From assembly GCA_020284085.1 (NCBI GenBank), contig JACEVL010000344.1:748506-812505 (forward strand): a stretch of DNA of 64,000 nt. Reading direction: 5' to 3'. The first letter of the stretch is position 1, and each line of letters starts with the position of its first letter. The notes under the pieces are model-generated. The model was given only the letters and a program-made list of their open reading frames with translations, ran no database searches and had not been told where the DNA came from. Positions 26,400-40,077 of the stretch are shown piece after piece. Made by a program: the position numbers and the translations under genes. This DNA is from Aporrectodea caliginosa. Lineage: Eukaryota > Annelida > Clitellata > Crassiclitellata > Lumbricidae.

Positions 26400-28199
26400 G
26401 TAAAGAGAATCCGATTAAAAGTCCTAAAATCTTGTGCCTAAGTTCAACCCTCTGCAGGTTTACATAGACCTATATGAGACATGATCTGCAATAGCGCCTG
26501 CATGGTGTTATTCGACATAATCGAACACAGGAAGCAGGTTGTACTGTTTTGAAGATAGTGCGCATACGTATCAACAGAAGGTAAGTCCAAATCGAAAGCG
26601 ACTAAGGAGGTCGCCGATATGTCTCCATTACAGCGCCCCGACTGCGAGTCTTCTAAGAAGGAAATGGGGGAAACGCAAGGAGCAATAGCCAGCTGGAAAG
26701 ATGTCTCCTGTCGTGACCGGAATTTGAATAAGGTTTCCAGTCATGAAGGAAGAAAGGAAAAAGAAGCGATGGCGAATAGCATCCATTGATTGCTTCAGCT
26801 GCTGAGTCTGTCATTGGAATCTGGTGATGCGAAGTCACGCGCAGAATAGGACACTCTCCTCCTATTCCTACACTCACCTGTTCCTCCAAGTATTTACCTA
26901 TTCAGGAGCCAACGGAAGGGATCAGTTTGCCAAACAAGGATAATCACGACTTAGCCAAGCTCAGGACATAACAGGTATGTGGGTTCGACTTTTCACTCAC
27001 CACTAAAGCGCAGAGTTTGCTACCAATAGGAAGTTGCCAAAGTGAATGATTCTGAAACATGACAGTGAGAACAAAATGAATCGAACAGAATAGCCTAACT
27101 CTCGTTTCAATTCACTGTCTCAGACATTTTCATAGTACCTGGTGCATGAATTGACGAGCTATCGAAGGGGTTTCAAAAGTTGCTGAAGATGTCTATCAGA
27201 CATTTTACGACCTGAGTATAGCGACAACAAATTCGTCCATATCAGTATCCTGAGAATAGCGACAACGACTTTCGTATCCATTACTATCTGAAGCAAAGCC
27301 GAGGAAGTCGTCTCCATAGACGACATCTCGGGATGCATAATGCGACAGAGATGCAAGGCATTTAAAGAAGAAAAAGGAGATACATCGACAACAGAAGAGA
27401 CTCCAGAGGGACTGAGATAACGAAAACAAGAAGACTTGGCTGAAGAAAAGAAATGCAGAAGATGTTGTTATTCCCTCATGGCTATTGCACTCTTCTGACT
27501 CACGTATACGTCACATTAAAACTGTCACACACAGATTGTGGACTTATAATAGAGTGGCAAGAAACTGTTGTCGCGACAAGACAAGGGACTGGTTGTAAAC
27601 TTGGAATTATTTACGTGACATAGAAAATACTGTAATAAACAGAGACTTTTCTTATTAATAGAGACCTTTGCATGACAAGACATTGTTATAACGATGAGGA
27701 ATTTTTATAATTACGATGCACTATTTATACGAAAGGCAGTGGCATATATAAAGGCAAGGGACATAATACACACGAGGCTTTCATGATGACTAGGAACCTC
27801 TAACATCACAAGGGTGTCGAAGTGACAGTAACAGGCAAAGGTAACATGTAGATGTTACCTATAGGTAACGTAGATGTGCCTATAGGAACTCATCAGAAAC
27901 GTCATTTTTGGTTCAAAGGACCTTTGGCTGAAGCGCAAACACTATTTCAGTAATAGCAGCTAACGTGCATGATTATACTAATCTATGGGTTTATTCCAGT
28001 ATCCATCGAATGTGGTTGATGTATCGTAAGTCTGTAGGTGGTGGTGTCCAGTGCTTAACAACATCTTATGACTGCCATGGTGTTGACGTCGCCCTTCTTC
28101 CTTATTCAGTCTTGGGACTGGCTCTACCGGGCATTTGCGGAGTTGAACCTTGTGAGACTGTCGACCGGAAATAGAGAGACACTATGTATATATACATAG

Positions 28200-28203
<4 letters not shown>

Positions 28204-28275
<72 letters not shown>
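28204..28275. repeat. (AT)n dinucleotide run next to a 5' splice site
   Basis: About 72 bases of pure AT repeat begin 22 bases inside the intron after the SYT15-like membrane exon donor at 28298/28297. Confidence 0.97.
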
Positions 28276-28277
<2 letters not shown>

Positions 28278-28297
28278 GAGGGCGAGAATTCCCTTAC

Positions 28298-28496
28298 CAG
28301 TCGTTGTCTTCTGTCTGTTCTCTCTTCCTCTGCAGAAGCAGAACAGGCGACCAATGCGATGCGCTGTTTGGCTTAACGAGGCTTCCGTACTCGCAGTCTT
28401 TATTCTGCTGTCGACGGTGGCGAATCGTAACGCAACAGAACCAAACGATGACAGTCAGACCGAAGACGACCGAAGCCACGATCACCACCACAAACA
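28298..28496 (-). CDS. SYT15: SYT15-like synaptotagmin, transmembrane exon
   Basis: The minus strand has the acceptor TGGTTGTTGCTGTTGCAG and the donor CGACTG/GTAAGG. It enters in phase 1 and leaves in phase 2. The first 22 residues are hydrophobic and end FGLTVIVWFCC, followed at once by VTIRHRRQQNK. This is a membrane anchor with a juxtamembrane Cys pair (possible palmitoylation sites) and a positive cytoplasmic stop, as in synaptotagmins. The remainder is a polar linker ending EQTEDND. Joining to the linker exon makes a Cys codon at the boundary. An upstream in-frame ATG (MGICMVVAVAV) would give a short N-terminus like that of mammalian SYT15, so this could instead serve as a first exon from a local promoter. 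Confidence 0.75.
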
Positions 28497-29519
28497 CTGC
28501 AACAGCAACAACCATACATATACCCATGAAACGATTGGGTGAGGGAAGTATAATATTAGGATGGTGAGTGGTCGAAATTAGGCAAATTATTAAGAGGCGT
28601 ATTGAAATGGTCATTGAGCGCCTGTTACGTAAGTGAGCAACTTCATGATAGAGCTAGTCATGATCATCATCATTGTCATAGTCATCACCATCATCATTGT
28701 CATCATCATCATCATCATATTCACGACCCTTTTGAATGCGATAGTGCTCCAATCGGTTTCGGGAATTAATGATTCTCAGAAGAACAGCTAACAGCGACCG
28801 AGCGATCAGCGGACATTTGATGGTCGCCCAAAACCTTCGTCGAACTGAGTCAGTCTTGTCTGATCCCGATGTCAATGAAAGTCAATCGATGGAATGTAAA
28901 TTTGAGTACACTCAGTACAGTCAATTTCACGAACTTCTTATCATGTTGACTTCACTCCAATAGATCCGCACATTTAATGGGCATCTACTCATCTACCGGT
29001 AACTCATCCTCTGCAAAAAAGCCGTTGGCATAATTTAGGAATATATTTGCACCCATTCATCATTGACATTTCAAACTCTCTGTCGTTCCAAGGCAAGTTT
29101 TCATAGATTCATACGCAAGCGTATTATACGTAGTCATCTATAAGCCCTTTATTAGAGGCTTTGGGTGCCTTTAATAAAGATTTTCTGAAGCAATTGACAT
29201 ATTATTCTTTTGGAAAATAAATCTCGGTGGCCCCAGAAGGAATCCAAAGCCGGTACTTTAGCTGGGATCAATAGCGGTGTCACTTTTACAGCCAAGGTAA
29301 TCTACAATTCGTTGGAAACTTCTACGTTTAAGTTCTTTGCTCACAAAGGAAACCTCTTCTTTGTAAAGACCATATATATAGAATATACTCTTGCCAGAGC
29401 TTTAACCATTTTGAATTTGTTTTGCATGCGGCTTTCCGTTTAGAAACTGCTCTGGACTGATCAAAGCTCCTACTCAGTCTATCATTCTGGAACTCTGGTT
29501 TGTTTTTATTTGTCACAAA

Positions 29520-29573
29520 CGCTGGTTCATAGTTTATTCGATAGACAACTACCTAATAAACTATGAACCAGCG
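29520..29573. repeat. perfect 19-bp hairpin
   Basis: CGCTGGTTCATAGTTTATT at 29520-29538 is the exact reverse complement of 29555-29573, with a 16-base loop. There is no run of T after it and no longer flanking complementarity. It may be the remnant of a small inverted-repeat element or a structured RNA. Confidence 0.9.
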
Positions 29574-31244
29574 ACAACAAGGCAACAAGGCAAATATTTT
29601 CAGTATGTGACACGTGTCGCTTTAAGCTGTGATTCTGGTGAACAGCCTCCATACAGACTGAAATCGCTTCAATGACTTTCAGCTTTAAATAGAGTTTTGA
29701 TATTGTTAGTCACTGTATTGTCTCTGGACGTCTTGGTCGTGCATCACAGTCGTAGGCTATAATTATTGCTCCGTCGGTCGTTTTATAGCCTACATGTAGG
29801 TCTAACGGGAATTGGGAATTTCTGACTAAATTGTCTGATATTGCGACGCAGCTTTCTTCCATCTGAATCATACGACAGACTTTTCAGGACAATCGATGCT
29901 GTAAGGAAGACTTTGCAGACATTATTCAGAGGCAAAGCGATATACACATGCCAATGGCGGCCGAGTTCTATGCGATGAAAGTAGCCTGTAAAACGATTGT
30001 TCAGAACTGCGCAGATCCGACGCAGACTCGAAGAAGAACTCCCAAAGGCGGAGGACGCAGTTAGAATTGAGTCTGAATGCAGAAGAATGAACGAGTAAAC
30101 AAAGCGGATAATGTGATAAAATCTGTAGAAGGAGGAAAACACGAAGTGATTTCATTTCCTGTGGGTGGGATAGCCTGCCATCTAACGAGCCTCAGAAGAA
30201 CGTGCTTATCTGAATCTTCCTAGGGAAAAATTATGTGCTGAACGTATCCAATACAATCGTATGTAACCAGTATCCTACAGATAAGTATAATTAAATGTAG
30301 ATAAGCAGAATATGCAATTTATCTAGACAAATGAGTTGTGACTAAAGTTTCCTCGTTATACTTGTCCGGAAAATTGTCATCTCCTTTTCTCGATGTTTTC
30401 ATTCTTAGTTAAACACTCGCTAATTATCCCATCAGCCTGTCGTGATGACAGCAGCTTCTGTACCGACCGAATCAGGATTAGTTTCAAAGCAGCTAATGAC
30501 CAAATTTAAAGCTATAACAAACTGGAATTTAATTAGCTACTGGACTTGGGTATCTATTCTAATATTTTTTGTCATGTAATTAATCTTGTCTAAGTTTTAT
30601 GCTACCATTATAGACCAATGATTACACCGTCAGGTTGATTTGTCTCTTCTGCAGTAGTTTCCCTTTCTGCTTATCTGCTTCTATAAGTGTTTCTATCTGT
30701 GAGTCTGCCTGCCTGTCCGTTTGTTTGTCTGTTGGTCATTTTTGCCAGGTTAGGTAGAGAATGAGGCAAACAGTCATTGCTCCCAAAGCGCCACTCCGCC
30801 TGTGACATGTCGAAATCAATTCCAATCACCAGATGGCATAAAGCGCCTTTGAGAGAGATTTAAATGCGCCATATAAACCCTCAGATGCACAGATGCAAAG
30901 AGGCGCCACATAAATACAGGCTCTTCTGTCGTACTAGTGATGCTTGGTCTGGGATTGCATATTTACACAATGGCTACGAAGGCTTATCCTGATTGCCTGG
31001 CAATATCTATGCGCGGCGGCGTCGGCTGCAGGCAGCAATAATTACAAGCATATTACACTCGCTTGTGCAACTTATCAGCTCATGCCACCAATATGCTTAG
31101 CTACACTTGCCAGCGGTGCTTATCTGCACTTAAAGTAATGCCCAGCAGCTCTTATAATGTATTATTGCAGTGCATTGCATCAATTCCTGTGTGCAATAGT
31201 CGAGACTTATATGCGACCACAGATGAAATGGCACAGATCTGGAC

Positions 31245-31352
31245 TGAAGGGGAACAGAAGGGGAACAGAATGGGAACAGAAGGGGAACAGAAGGGGAACA
31301 GAAGGGGAACAGAAGGGGAACAGAAGGAGAACAGAAGGGGAACAGAAGTCAC
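31245..31352 (+). repeat. 11-bp minisatellite (GGGGAACAGAA)n
   Basis: About ten units of GGGGAACAGAA occur with rare changes (TGGG, GAGA). The open frames across it are repeat artefacts. Confidence 0.92.
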
Positions 31353-31784
31353 TCGGTCGTCCCTGTTGCCGGTAACTGAACACCAAACGACGAACTCCAA
31401 TATGGGACGAATTGTTTCCGCTTTGGGCTCAGATAAACAACGCTCATCTCCGGAAGTTCTCCGGTCTAGATTTCGATCTCAGACGATATATCTCCCACGA
31501 ATAAATATGCATTATACAGCTGTATATGCATAGATCTAGTAATATACATGTATGTATGTACCTATGCAAATAGATATGCATATGATGTGTGTCTCCAGTG
31601 GAATCGATGAGGGCATTCGAAGGATCTGCATTGCGACACGTCCATTGTCTCATCTGAAACCATTGACGTCTTTCTTTCGATGCTCAAAAGATCGATGCTC
31701 AAAAGACTCACTCAGATGTCCTTTGATGTCTCTCTCCTTTCGCTCTCACTGTTAATCCCTCTCTCTGTCAGCTCTGCATCTCTG

Positions 31785-31803
31785 CTGTCTCTCTCTCTCT
31801 CTG

Positions 31804-31839
<36 letters not shown>

Positions 31840-31849
31840 TCTCTGTCTG

Positions 31850-31884
<35 letters not shown>

Positions 31885-31990
31885 TCTCTGTCTCTGTCTC
31901 TCTCTCTCTCTCTGTCTCTCTCTGTCTCTGTCTCTCTCTGTCTCTCTCTGTCTGTCTCTCTCTGCTCTCTCTCTCTGTCTCTGTATCGTC
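31785..31990. repeat. TCTC / TGTCTC simple repeat
   Basis: This roughly 200-base CT-rich tract with TGTC interruptions yields spurious Ser/Leu and Arg/Glu open frames. Confidence 0.95.
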
Positions 31991-33684
31991 TCCTGCGTTT
32001 CTCTTCATCCCTCTGCTTTAGTCTCGCTCGCTCTCCCTGTTGCCCTAGCACAGCATTCCAAGCACCCAATGTCGATGACTCACAGAGAGCCACCAGACTT
32101 TCTTTTCTGCCATTGCTCTTGCTGACGATCGTGCGTTTTGATCAAAGCAGAAACCTTCTTAGCAGTCAGAAATGTTCAGCGTTCTAGACATTCAGCAGAT
32201 ATTTATTGATCCACAAAGACATTTTCCTTTATCACAGGCGGCCACCACAGTAGCTGAATGCTAACGGTGACATGTATAATAAACAGGGTTTTATACCCTC
32301 TCCCAGAGGGTTGCGTTCAATGGCTTATAGCGAGTCCACAATGCGCCACTATTGACCGCTGGTGGACAGTTATGGGTCCACTACGGACCCAGCGAATGTG
32401 GGTGTGATGGCTATAAACCTAGACCCAAAGGCTGAATAATTGGGTGAGATTACAATGACGAATTCTGCTGCATGTGCCCTGTAAAAGCACAGTACTGAGA
32501 AGGTCATCGGGGTCACTCCAAGCGACACCCAAAAGGCAAACAACGTGCGTTGCTCCTCCGCCTCTGACTTTACTGGTCGTATACCTATGCAGATGACAAA
32601 CCCTTCAACCGATATGTGACGCCAGTTGATATATACAAATGTGTTTCAGAAAGATGACAAAACATAAAATAAAAGTTTGGTAGTTCTGCAGAAAATTTTT
32701 AATGACTTTTCAAGGTTTGCTTTTTACGAAGTAAACACACGCGAACAATTAGACAATTTTGCAATTTGCACACAACTTTAAAATTTGACAATAAACGAAA
32801 TCATCATTGAACATACATCAGTGTCAATTTCCCAATTTCTTTGGGAACAATAAAAGGATTGTTTGATAATTGTAATATAATAATATTTAATATATAATAA
32901 AATGTGGTAATAGCCCTATTGACGTTTAATCTTGATATATTTAGAACCCTTGGAAAAGGCGATATCCAACGATGTGGCTATTTCACGAATAGTAGGGTCT
33001 ACGTAAACAAAGAAGTTGTCTTTACAGGATTTTCTCAGACACTTTGCCGAACTAGGCTACATGTATATAGTGCCTGCGAGAGCTAAGAGCTAGGCTAAGA
33101 TTTGTATCTTTGAGACAGTTTTGAGTCACATGAAATGATACTCTGTTGCTATGACCTGCGGTTATATTGCAATGTCGCGTTTTTGTGTCAAAATACAGCA
33201 CACAGTAATGTTGCCATGGTAGCAGCAACTAGACTACTCCAGAACGCAAACATCCCCGTTCTTCAATATGTACAGCCTGCCTGAGCACTCCTTTTCAGAC
33301 GTTTTAGAGAGGCTGATTAGAAACGTGTTCCCTTCTTCTGCATCTCTGGGACCGGTAGCCCTTCCTCGTTCCCTCTCTCGATACGACTTTGTCTTTTGAG
33401 CCCATGCTTTGGAATTGCGTGTTTTTGGTCAACTGTTTTTAACTGGAGAGAGAGAGGAAACAATGAATTTATGAGCGCGTGGATGATCTGCCATTCAGCT
33501 GATGCCAAGCGCAAAGCAAGAGTATAGGTGCTGGGCCAAAGTAGGGGGGGCCACTGGTCGTAGCACAGTGCTCTCACTTCTGCGCCTATGGTCCGTCATA
33601 AACTGAAGAGAACATTTGCACCGGATGCGGCAGAAATGTCGTCTCTCCATTACTCTATGTGCATAGATGCTGATCTGCAATCGA

Positions 33685-33685
<1 letters not shown>

Positions 33686-33715
<30 letters not shown>

Positions 33716-33747
33716 ACTGCTGCTGCTGCTGCTGCTACTACTGCTGG
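33686..33747. repeat. CTG/CTA trinucleotide repeat
   Basis: About 20 CTG units occur with CTA interruptions in a SYT15-like intron. Nothing indicates that it is translated. Confidence 0.93.
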
Positions 33748-34452
33748 TGGGAAGAGATTGTTTGCACTTGGTCTTCGTCTGCTGCTTGTTTGCAGTTGCT
33801 GTACGGTTGCTGCTACTCAGCTCCTCTTCACAGCCATGCACACGGCGCCTCTGCTAAGACTAATGGCTGCTAGAAGACACAGAAACTTGTTGTAGAAGCA
33901 CACTAAACATGATACAAACTGTCAAACACCGAACGAATATCAATATCAATATCGGTATTTATTTTCCCATCTTTAACAAACCTCTGTATACATAAGCCTA
34001 TACGAAAACATTGCTCTTCTTTCAGTGGAATTGCGAGCATCTAAGTTCATTTAAGTTCATTTAAATGTTTTTATACGCCAATTTATATGCTGTTTTCTGC
34101 AATATTATAATCCTCATATATGTAGCCTATTAATAGAAAAGTTCCGTGTAGATATAGGCTAATAGCCTACATTAGCCGTAATTGATGATAACAGCAATTA
34201 AATTATTAGTAGTATTATTGTTATTATTAATTATTATTATTACAAACATTTTTTACGCGCGCAAGGCCACAGAGAAATGCGAATCGGAGGAGCGGTTAGT
34301 CAGTCGCCAGGTGAAAAACAGTTAGATATCTAAATTCTTGAAAGCCAATGAGTGAATAGTGAGTTTGAGGCGTCTTAAAGGCATTCCTTAAGGGGAAGCA
34401 AAGTGGAATGCACGAGAGTCCACGCCAATGCTCAACCAATCGATACCCGAAG

Positions 34453-34499
<47 letters not shown>
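34453..34499. repeat. (GA)n microsatellite
   Basis: About 23 GA units on the plus strand. Confidence 0.97.
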
Positions 34500-34502
<3 letters not shown>

Positions 34503-34651
34503 GGTTGAAGGTATTTCAATCGATCCATTCAACTCATGTCTGGTGCAGTAAACATTTTTAAAACTTTCGTCAGTTAAACTTCAACTGTGATAGTTAAGAA
34601 CATTCAGCGCCTTTGAGAGGTACTTTAAAACGCGAGATTTTAAGTGGCTTG

Positions 34652-34760
34652 TTACATACATGCATATACATACATGCATACATAGTATTACATACATACT
34701 TACATACACATGCGTGCATACATACATACATACATACGTACACACACATATACACACGTG
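34652..34760. repeat. CATA/CATG tetranucleotide repeat
   Basis: Degenerate CATA repeats occur with TGCATA interruptions. Confidence 0.9.
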
Positions 34761-36991
34761 CGTATGTGCGTACCATCTGTGCACATGCTCAACGTCACGA
34801 CAAAGACAACCAGACGGACTGGAGGTCTATTGAGCAGCTGTCACTTCTTCTTTGACCGGCAAATAGCCCGATGATCACTGGCAGCCGACAGCAGTTCGTC
34901 TCATCATTCGCTGACTCATGCTGATGGAAATCTGCTCTGCTCGGCTCTACAAACTAGTGTATAGGTATAGAAATTATAGAAATTTGATATCAGTCTGGTT
35001 TGGGTTTTGTAACAAATGTAGATTATATACGGCGTCATTTCGTCGTCTGACAATTCGCTTTCTGCCTTTCATCGCTGTTTGTTTTCTCCGCCCGAACGCT
35101 ATTTTCTCACACGGGGGGGATTGACTCCAGCCTAATTCCGCGCCTGGAGCCACCCAAGTCACTTGTCTATTTTCATCGCAAATGGCCATAGAGACCATTC
35201 CTGTCAGAGGTGATTCAAGGTTGGCCGCTTCCTTAGCAGAGGCAACACTGTACACGCCTGAAGTTCTGTCTCGGGCTCCGACTCTGCCTCTTCCGCGGGT
35301 GGGCAGCGTCCTCAGGATGGCCTTTGCTCAGAACAGGGTCCGTTCTTTTACCAGAAAGACTCTTTCTGTTTTGTGTTCCTTCTTAGCTGCGGGCTTTCTC
35401 TTCCTACATTCGAGCTTTGTTGCCTGTCCGCCACAGTTGTCTCGTCTGGACATGAAGTCAACCGGAACAGTTCAATTTCCTTTTTGCATTGCTGCTATGT
35501 AGTTTGTTTCTAGCGAATCAATGCACCTGTACTGGTTAAACATTATCTGCAATCAGTTTTATGCAATTTCGTGACCACAAAAAAATTGCACGCGAAACAG
35601 ATTATTCCAAATTGGTTCCTTTTTTCTTGCAGCACCAAATCTGCAGTCAATTAACTCGATGCTCACCTGCAAGCTACCGTTCTTACAAAAGCTCACAAAT
35701 ATGAGCATAATATTTTCAATATAAACCTCTTATATGTAAGTGCAAGAATAATTTTGTTTTTCTGTTCAATAAACGTTTTGATTACTTTTCTATAGACATT
35801 GTCAGATACACATCCTGGGTCTAATCCAAAACAAAATGGAAAGTCCAAAACAAAAATAAGACTGATCTGTGCCAATGAGTCTTGACAAAGAAATCCCTCC
35901 GTTTCGAATAATAAACACCCACATTATTAATATTAATAAAATATAATCTGCAGCAGCAATGCAAGAGCAACATCCGTAGCAGCTCGTAAGTCTAAGCTAA
36001 GAGCAGCATTACTTGCATAAGCGGTGGTAGCAGCTGGAGCAGTGCCATCACACGTATCACAGCCGAATGTGTGACCGGAGAGACATTAGTCTCGCGTGAC
36101 GCTATCACTGCGCGTCTCCCTCTTACGGACAAATATATTTCTCTTGCGGTTAAACGACGACAAAGCAAGTGAGAAAGACTCAAATAGGAAGGAAAGAAAC
36201 AGTGTCGAGAGATGAATAGAGACAGACAGTCAGCGAGAGGCACAGAGGGACAGGGATCGAGAAAGAAAAGAAGGACACGAAGAAAGACATAACAGGCAGC
36301 AGAAAGAAGGAAAGTGAAACGAAAGACAATAACGCAGAAAAATCGAAGGAACGTGAGATAGCAATAAATAAATTGAGATACAGCGAGAGACAGACAGACA
36401 GAAAGACAGACAGACAGAGGCTGCAATCAGCTTTTGTCGTGCTATCACGAGTAATCTAAATATAGGACTCGCCAAACTGCTACAGGCCTTCTAATAAATA
36501 TATATATAGAGAAGTCTCGTTTATTTAAATTCTCTTTCCAAATTCGTTTGCATTGATTTTTTCAAATTGCCAATCTCCTTACAGTTTTTTACCAGTGTTT
36601 CAACTGGAAGAAAAGATTTCTGCCGTGCTATTTTGCGTCTACAAAAGTATCCGAAGGCCAACACATTGAATATAGGATTCCAACTCTCATGCGAAATTGC
36701 CTAATGGGAAGCTGTCCATCCTATCTAAGATCCTTGGGTATCTCAGCCTCATCCATTCCTGGTCCTCCCTGCTAGGTTTGGAGCGCTGCTGCTGAACATT
36801 TCTTGAAGCTGCGCTTTACAAGCCTTCGCTTATGTTATGTATGTTATCTATCTATCTATGAAATTATTTACCGCCGCTTCAAGATAACTGCTCAGAGGCG
36901 CTCCCGACCCAGGCCCGATGAAAAAGGAAAGTTATAATCTCTCCCCCGTGTCTTGGTTAAGAGCGGCGCTTAAGTTCAGCAGTTTAACCAT

Positions 36992-37205
36992 CGGGGACTT
37001 AGACCTTATGCTTAATCCTCGGGACTCAGACCTTAGGCTTAATCTTCGGGAATTTATACCTTAGGCTTAATCTTCGGGGACTTAGACAGGCTTAATCTTC
37101 GGGGACCTAGATCTGAGGCTTAATCTTCGGGGATCTAGACCTTAGGCTTAATCTTTGGAGACTTAGACCTTAGGCTTAATCTTCGGAGACCTAGACCTGG
37201 TTCTT
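36992..37205 (+). repeat. 28-bp minisatellite, about eight units
   Basis: The unit is close to CGGGGACTTAGACCTTAGGC followed by TTAATCTT. Eight units vary at several positions, and one unit lacks about three bases. A SINE-related fragment with GGCGCTCCCGACC lies just upstream (36880-36920). Confidence 0.92.
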
Positions 37206-39527
37206 GTCAGTGTCGTAAATCGTGCGCAGATAACGAGGTATGCTTTTGTTTTTGTATATTAATCAGACTGTACGATGGTCTTAGTAGAAAACTTCAGGAG
37301 ACCGCAATTTGCTTCGGTCAATGACCACGCCTGGTCAACATATTTATAGGATGCACTGGCTATGAATCTTCCGCTCTCTCCGGATGTCGTCCACTTTGCC
37401 GTCAATTTTGAGCACTCGCTCCTCCGCCTCTGCAGCTTCTTTCGGTTTTAACTTCGTTCAGTCACCGCTCATCTTCCGCTTCCACTTTTCCTCCCATCTC
37501 TGTCCAGTCATTTGACCTCTGTCCGTCCTTCGTCTCTCCCTCTCTCTCCGTCTTTCGCCTTTTATCAACTCTGTCCATCCTACACATCTCCCTCTCGTTT
37601 TATTACAGGCGTCAGCAAAGTAGTTATGCCACTATTAACGACTTTTCCGGTCTGACCGATTAATAATACACTGCTCCAACAAGCTAACACAAATGAATCT
37701 GGTCGATCAGACAAACTAACTAATAAAACTTACACTTAAATTAAGCTACACTTATCGTTGTTTTGTTTTATGTGTAACACAATAATATTATTATAGACGA
37801 GTAACTAACATGCAGACAGAATCACTATTTATTGGTCCATGGACATTTCTACAATTACTGTCGAATGAAAATCGTAGGAAACAAATTACGCCTTAAGGTC
37901 TATATTCCCCTTGTACGTCTATATTCCGATAAAATAAACACAGCGAAAGGCAACGAACTTTTATGGGTTGGATATTCGAGCGAGGGGGTAGGGCCTATCA
38001 CCTTTAATCCGATCGCTCCCACGTATTTCTAGTATGGAGATCTCCATGACGTAAACATCATTAGACTTATAGATCAAATTGAAATCAATAGATTTATAGG
38101 TTTGAGATTTATTACAATGGCTCTGACTTCTGTAGCGCCGTTTTCATGGTGTCCAAGACATCAGTCAATGGTTGCTTAGAGTAAATCATCGCAATAAAAA
38201 GTCATGATCCGTTGGAGAAGCGGAGCTGAAATCCGATGAGTTAAGAAGACACTACGACTATAAAATATTATATGCTGTTGTAGCGCGCAGTCTTTGATAG
38301 CATAGCTGCTTAGTCATTTGATTAGTAAAGACAAGTCGATGATGCCACTGTGTCGAGCTGTCGAACCATTCGATGCCGGTCTATTCTAGAGTCCGTTGTA
38401 TACACAAATGACTCATTAGTAACTTAATTAATGAAACGTTTCCACGTCAGCCATAGAACAAGTGGACTCGCAACTGTGAAGAAAGCGTTCTACAACCTAT
38501 GAGGAAGGAAAAAAAAAAGGAAGGAAGGAAGGATTGATGAATGGATGGATGACAGAAAGGAAGGAAGGATGCTAGAAGACGTTGACAAGAATAAGGGATA
38601 CTTTGGCAAGGCGTCAGGAGCGTGGACATAAATAATAAAGGTGACAACAATAAAGCATCCCAGTCAGAATATCAAAGGGGTTAGACTTAATTATGGGTCT
38701 ACGCCAGATACGCACGACAGCAACCCAATGAATGACAGAAGGCATAAGGGGTCACATCGACTGGAAACAACGGTTGGCTTTAACCCTATCATGGCAACTC
38801 CCGGCGAAGGTCTAGTCTTTCTGTTATTTTGCACTCTACAGAAAATAATGCATGGCTAGAAGGCCAAATTACAAGCGGCTTATGAGATCAGTTTGCAATT
38901 TGTTAGCTTGAGCTCAGTACGAGTTTTCAGTGCACTGAATATGCAGTTCTTCAGGTTTAAAAGCTCTCCGTTGCATTGACAGAAGCAATAGTTGGGTGTA
39001 GAGGAAGAACTGATTCTAGGAGTACACAAGATTAATTTTTAAAAGGACTAACTGAGAAATGTAGATCAGTCCAAAGAGAGAATACTCAAAAAGAGTGGAA
39101 TCTGAGGACCAACAGAAACAAAATTTATGCGAATCGAAAGACTTTATTTCGAAATAGGAAGGACGACGCATTTGTGTGAAGCAGAGAGCTTCTTCGTCTG
39201 CGCTGTCTCTAAGAAAAGCTACGGATTTATTGGCTGGCATAGGACGCAATCAACGATCTAATGGCTTCGGATGTAGAGCTGCGACGTGTAATCTGCGCCA
39301 ATGCAGCGACTACGTTTTCGCTGTCTTCGGTCGGTAATTGGTCAAACCGTTGGCAGAGTTAATCGGAAGTAAGCTTCCATAATTGGCGCGATTACTATAC
39401 TTGGCTGATGAGTAAGAGGAGGAACCGGAGATGAGTTATGGAAGAAGAGAAGAAGTAGATGATGCTCAGACACAGGCTGACTATAATTATATTGGAAGTA
39501 AACAACGTTGCGACAAGATAAGACTAC

Positions 39528-39605
39528 TCTAGACTACTCTAGTTCTAGTTCTAGTTCTAGTTCTAGTTCTAGTCTAGTCCTAGTCTACTTAGTCTAGTCT
39601 AGTCT
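39528..39605. repeat. TCTAGT hexamer repeat
   Basis: Tandem CTAGTT/CTAGT units form a short, nearly self-complementary tract. Confidence 0.88.
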
Positions 39606-39872
39606 GAGGCCATTGACCGACTTCCTCACAAAACGTAGCATCCATAGGAAATTGAGCGGGGATTGTTCAATATGTAAGCACTGTTACATCTTATGCTCCA
39701 ATCTGAGACTTGTTGTTGTTGTGTTAGATTAATCTGCTTGTGTGATTAGAATGTTCATAGACGGGGCCAGAGGACTAGAGGAAGAGCGTCCCTCATAACT
39801 CCCAGTCAGGCAATTTAAGCGGTTGTCAACACAATCAGCATCATTTTCATCAGGTCATCACTTCGACGATCT

Positions 39873-39903
<31 letters not shown>

Positions 39904-40077
39904 CACATCATTTTTAGTTCATCTTCTGCTCTCTTACTTTTGTAAATCTTCCTCTTTTGTTATTTCGTTTTCATTTGTCTTGCCAGCAGAACTAGAATTG
40001 TCTGAGTTTCTAAGCAGTTGTGGTCGCACTTCTTTAAATTCATGAGCAACTATAGAGAGATATAAGAAGGTGTTATC

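Larger units (their letters stand above)
8856..28297. other. SYT15-like gene, 19.4-kb intron between membrane and linker exons
   Basis: Minus-strand GT is at 28297-28296 and AG at 8857-8856. The intron holds the 2.5-kb duplication, the AT palindrome, polypurine tracts, a fold-back element, a mariner, a 20-bp satellite and a hAT-like short element, each listed separately. 8900-9330, 11860-12150, 14410-14690, 16560-17630 and 24870-25950 hold no gene or repeat I recognise beyond short simple tracts. One candidate exon is listed at 16424-16556. Confidence 0.6.

Noticed and set aside
27205..27429. Minus-strand acidic frame with a 36-base internal direct repeat
   Set aside because: The donor is poor and no acceptor fits. 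Phase cannot be reconciled with the neighbouring SYT15-like exons.
29783..30155. Minus-strand frames, one resembling a signal peptide start
   Set aside because: The frames overlap each other, have no donor or partner exon, and lie in a long intron on the same strand as the SYT15-like gene without phase support.
34974..35502. Open frames on both strands, one with a hydrophobic segment
   Set aside because: No homology or paired splice sites could be recognised, and the two strands are equally open.
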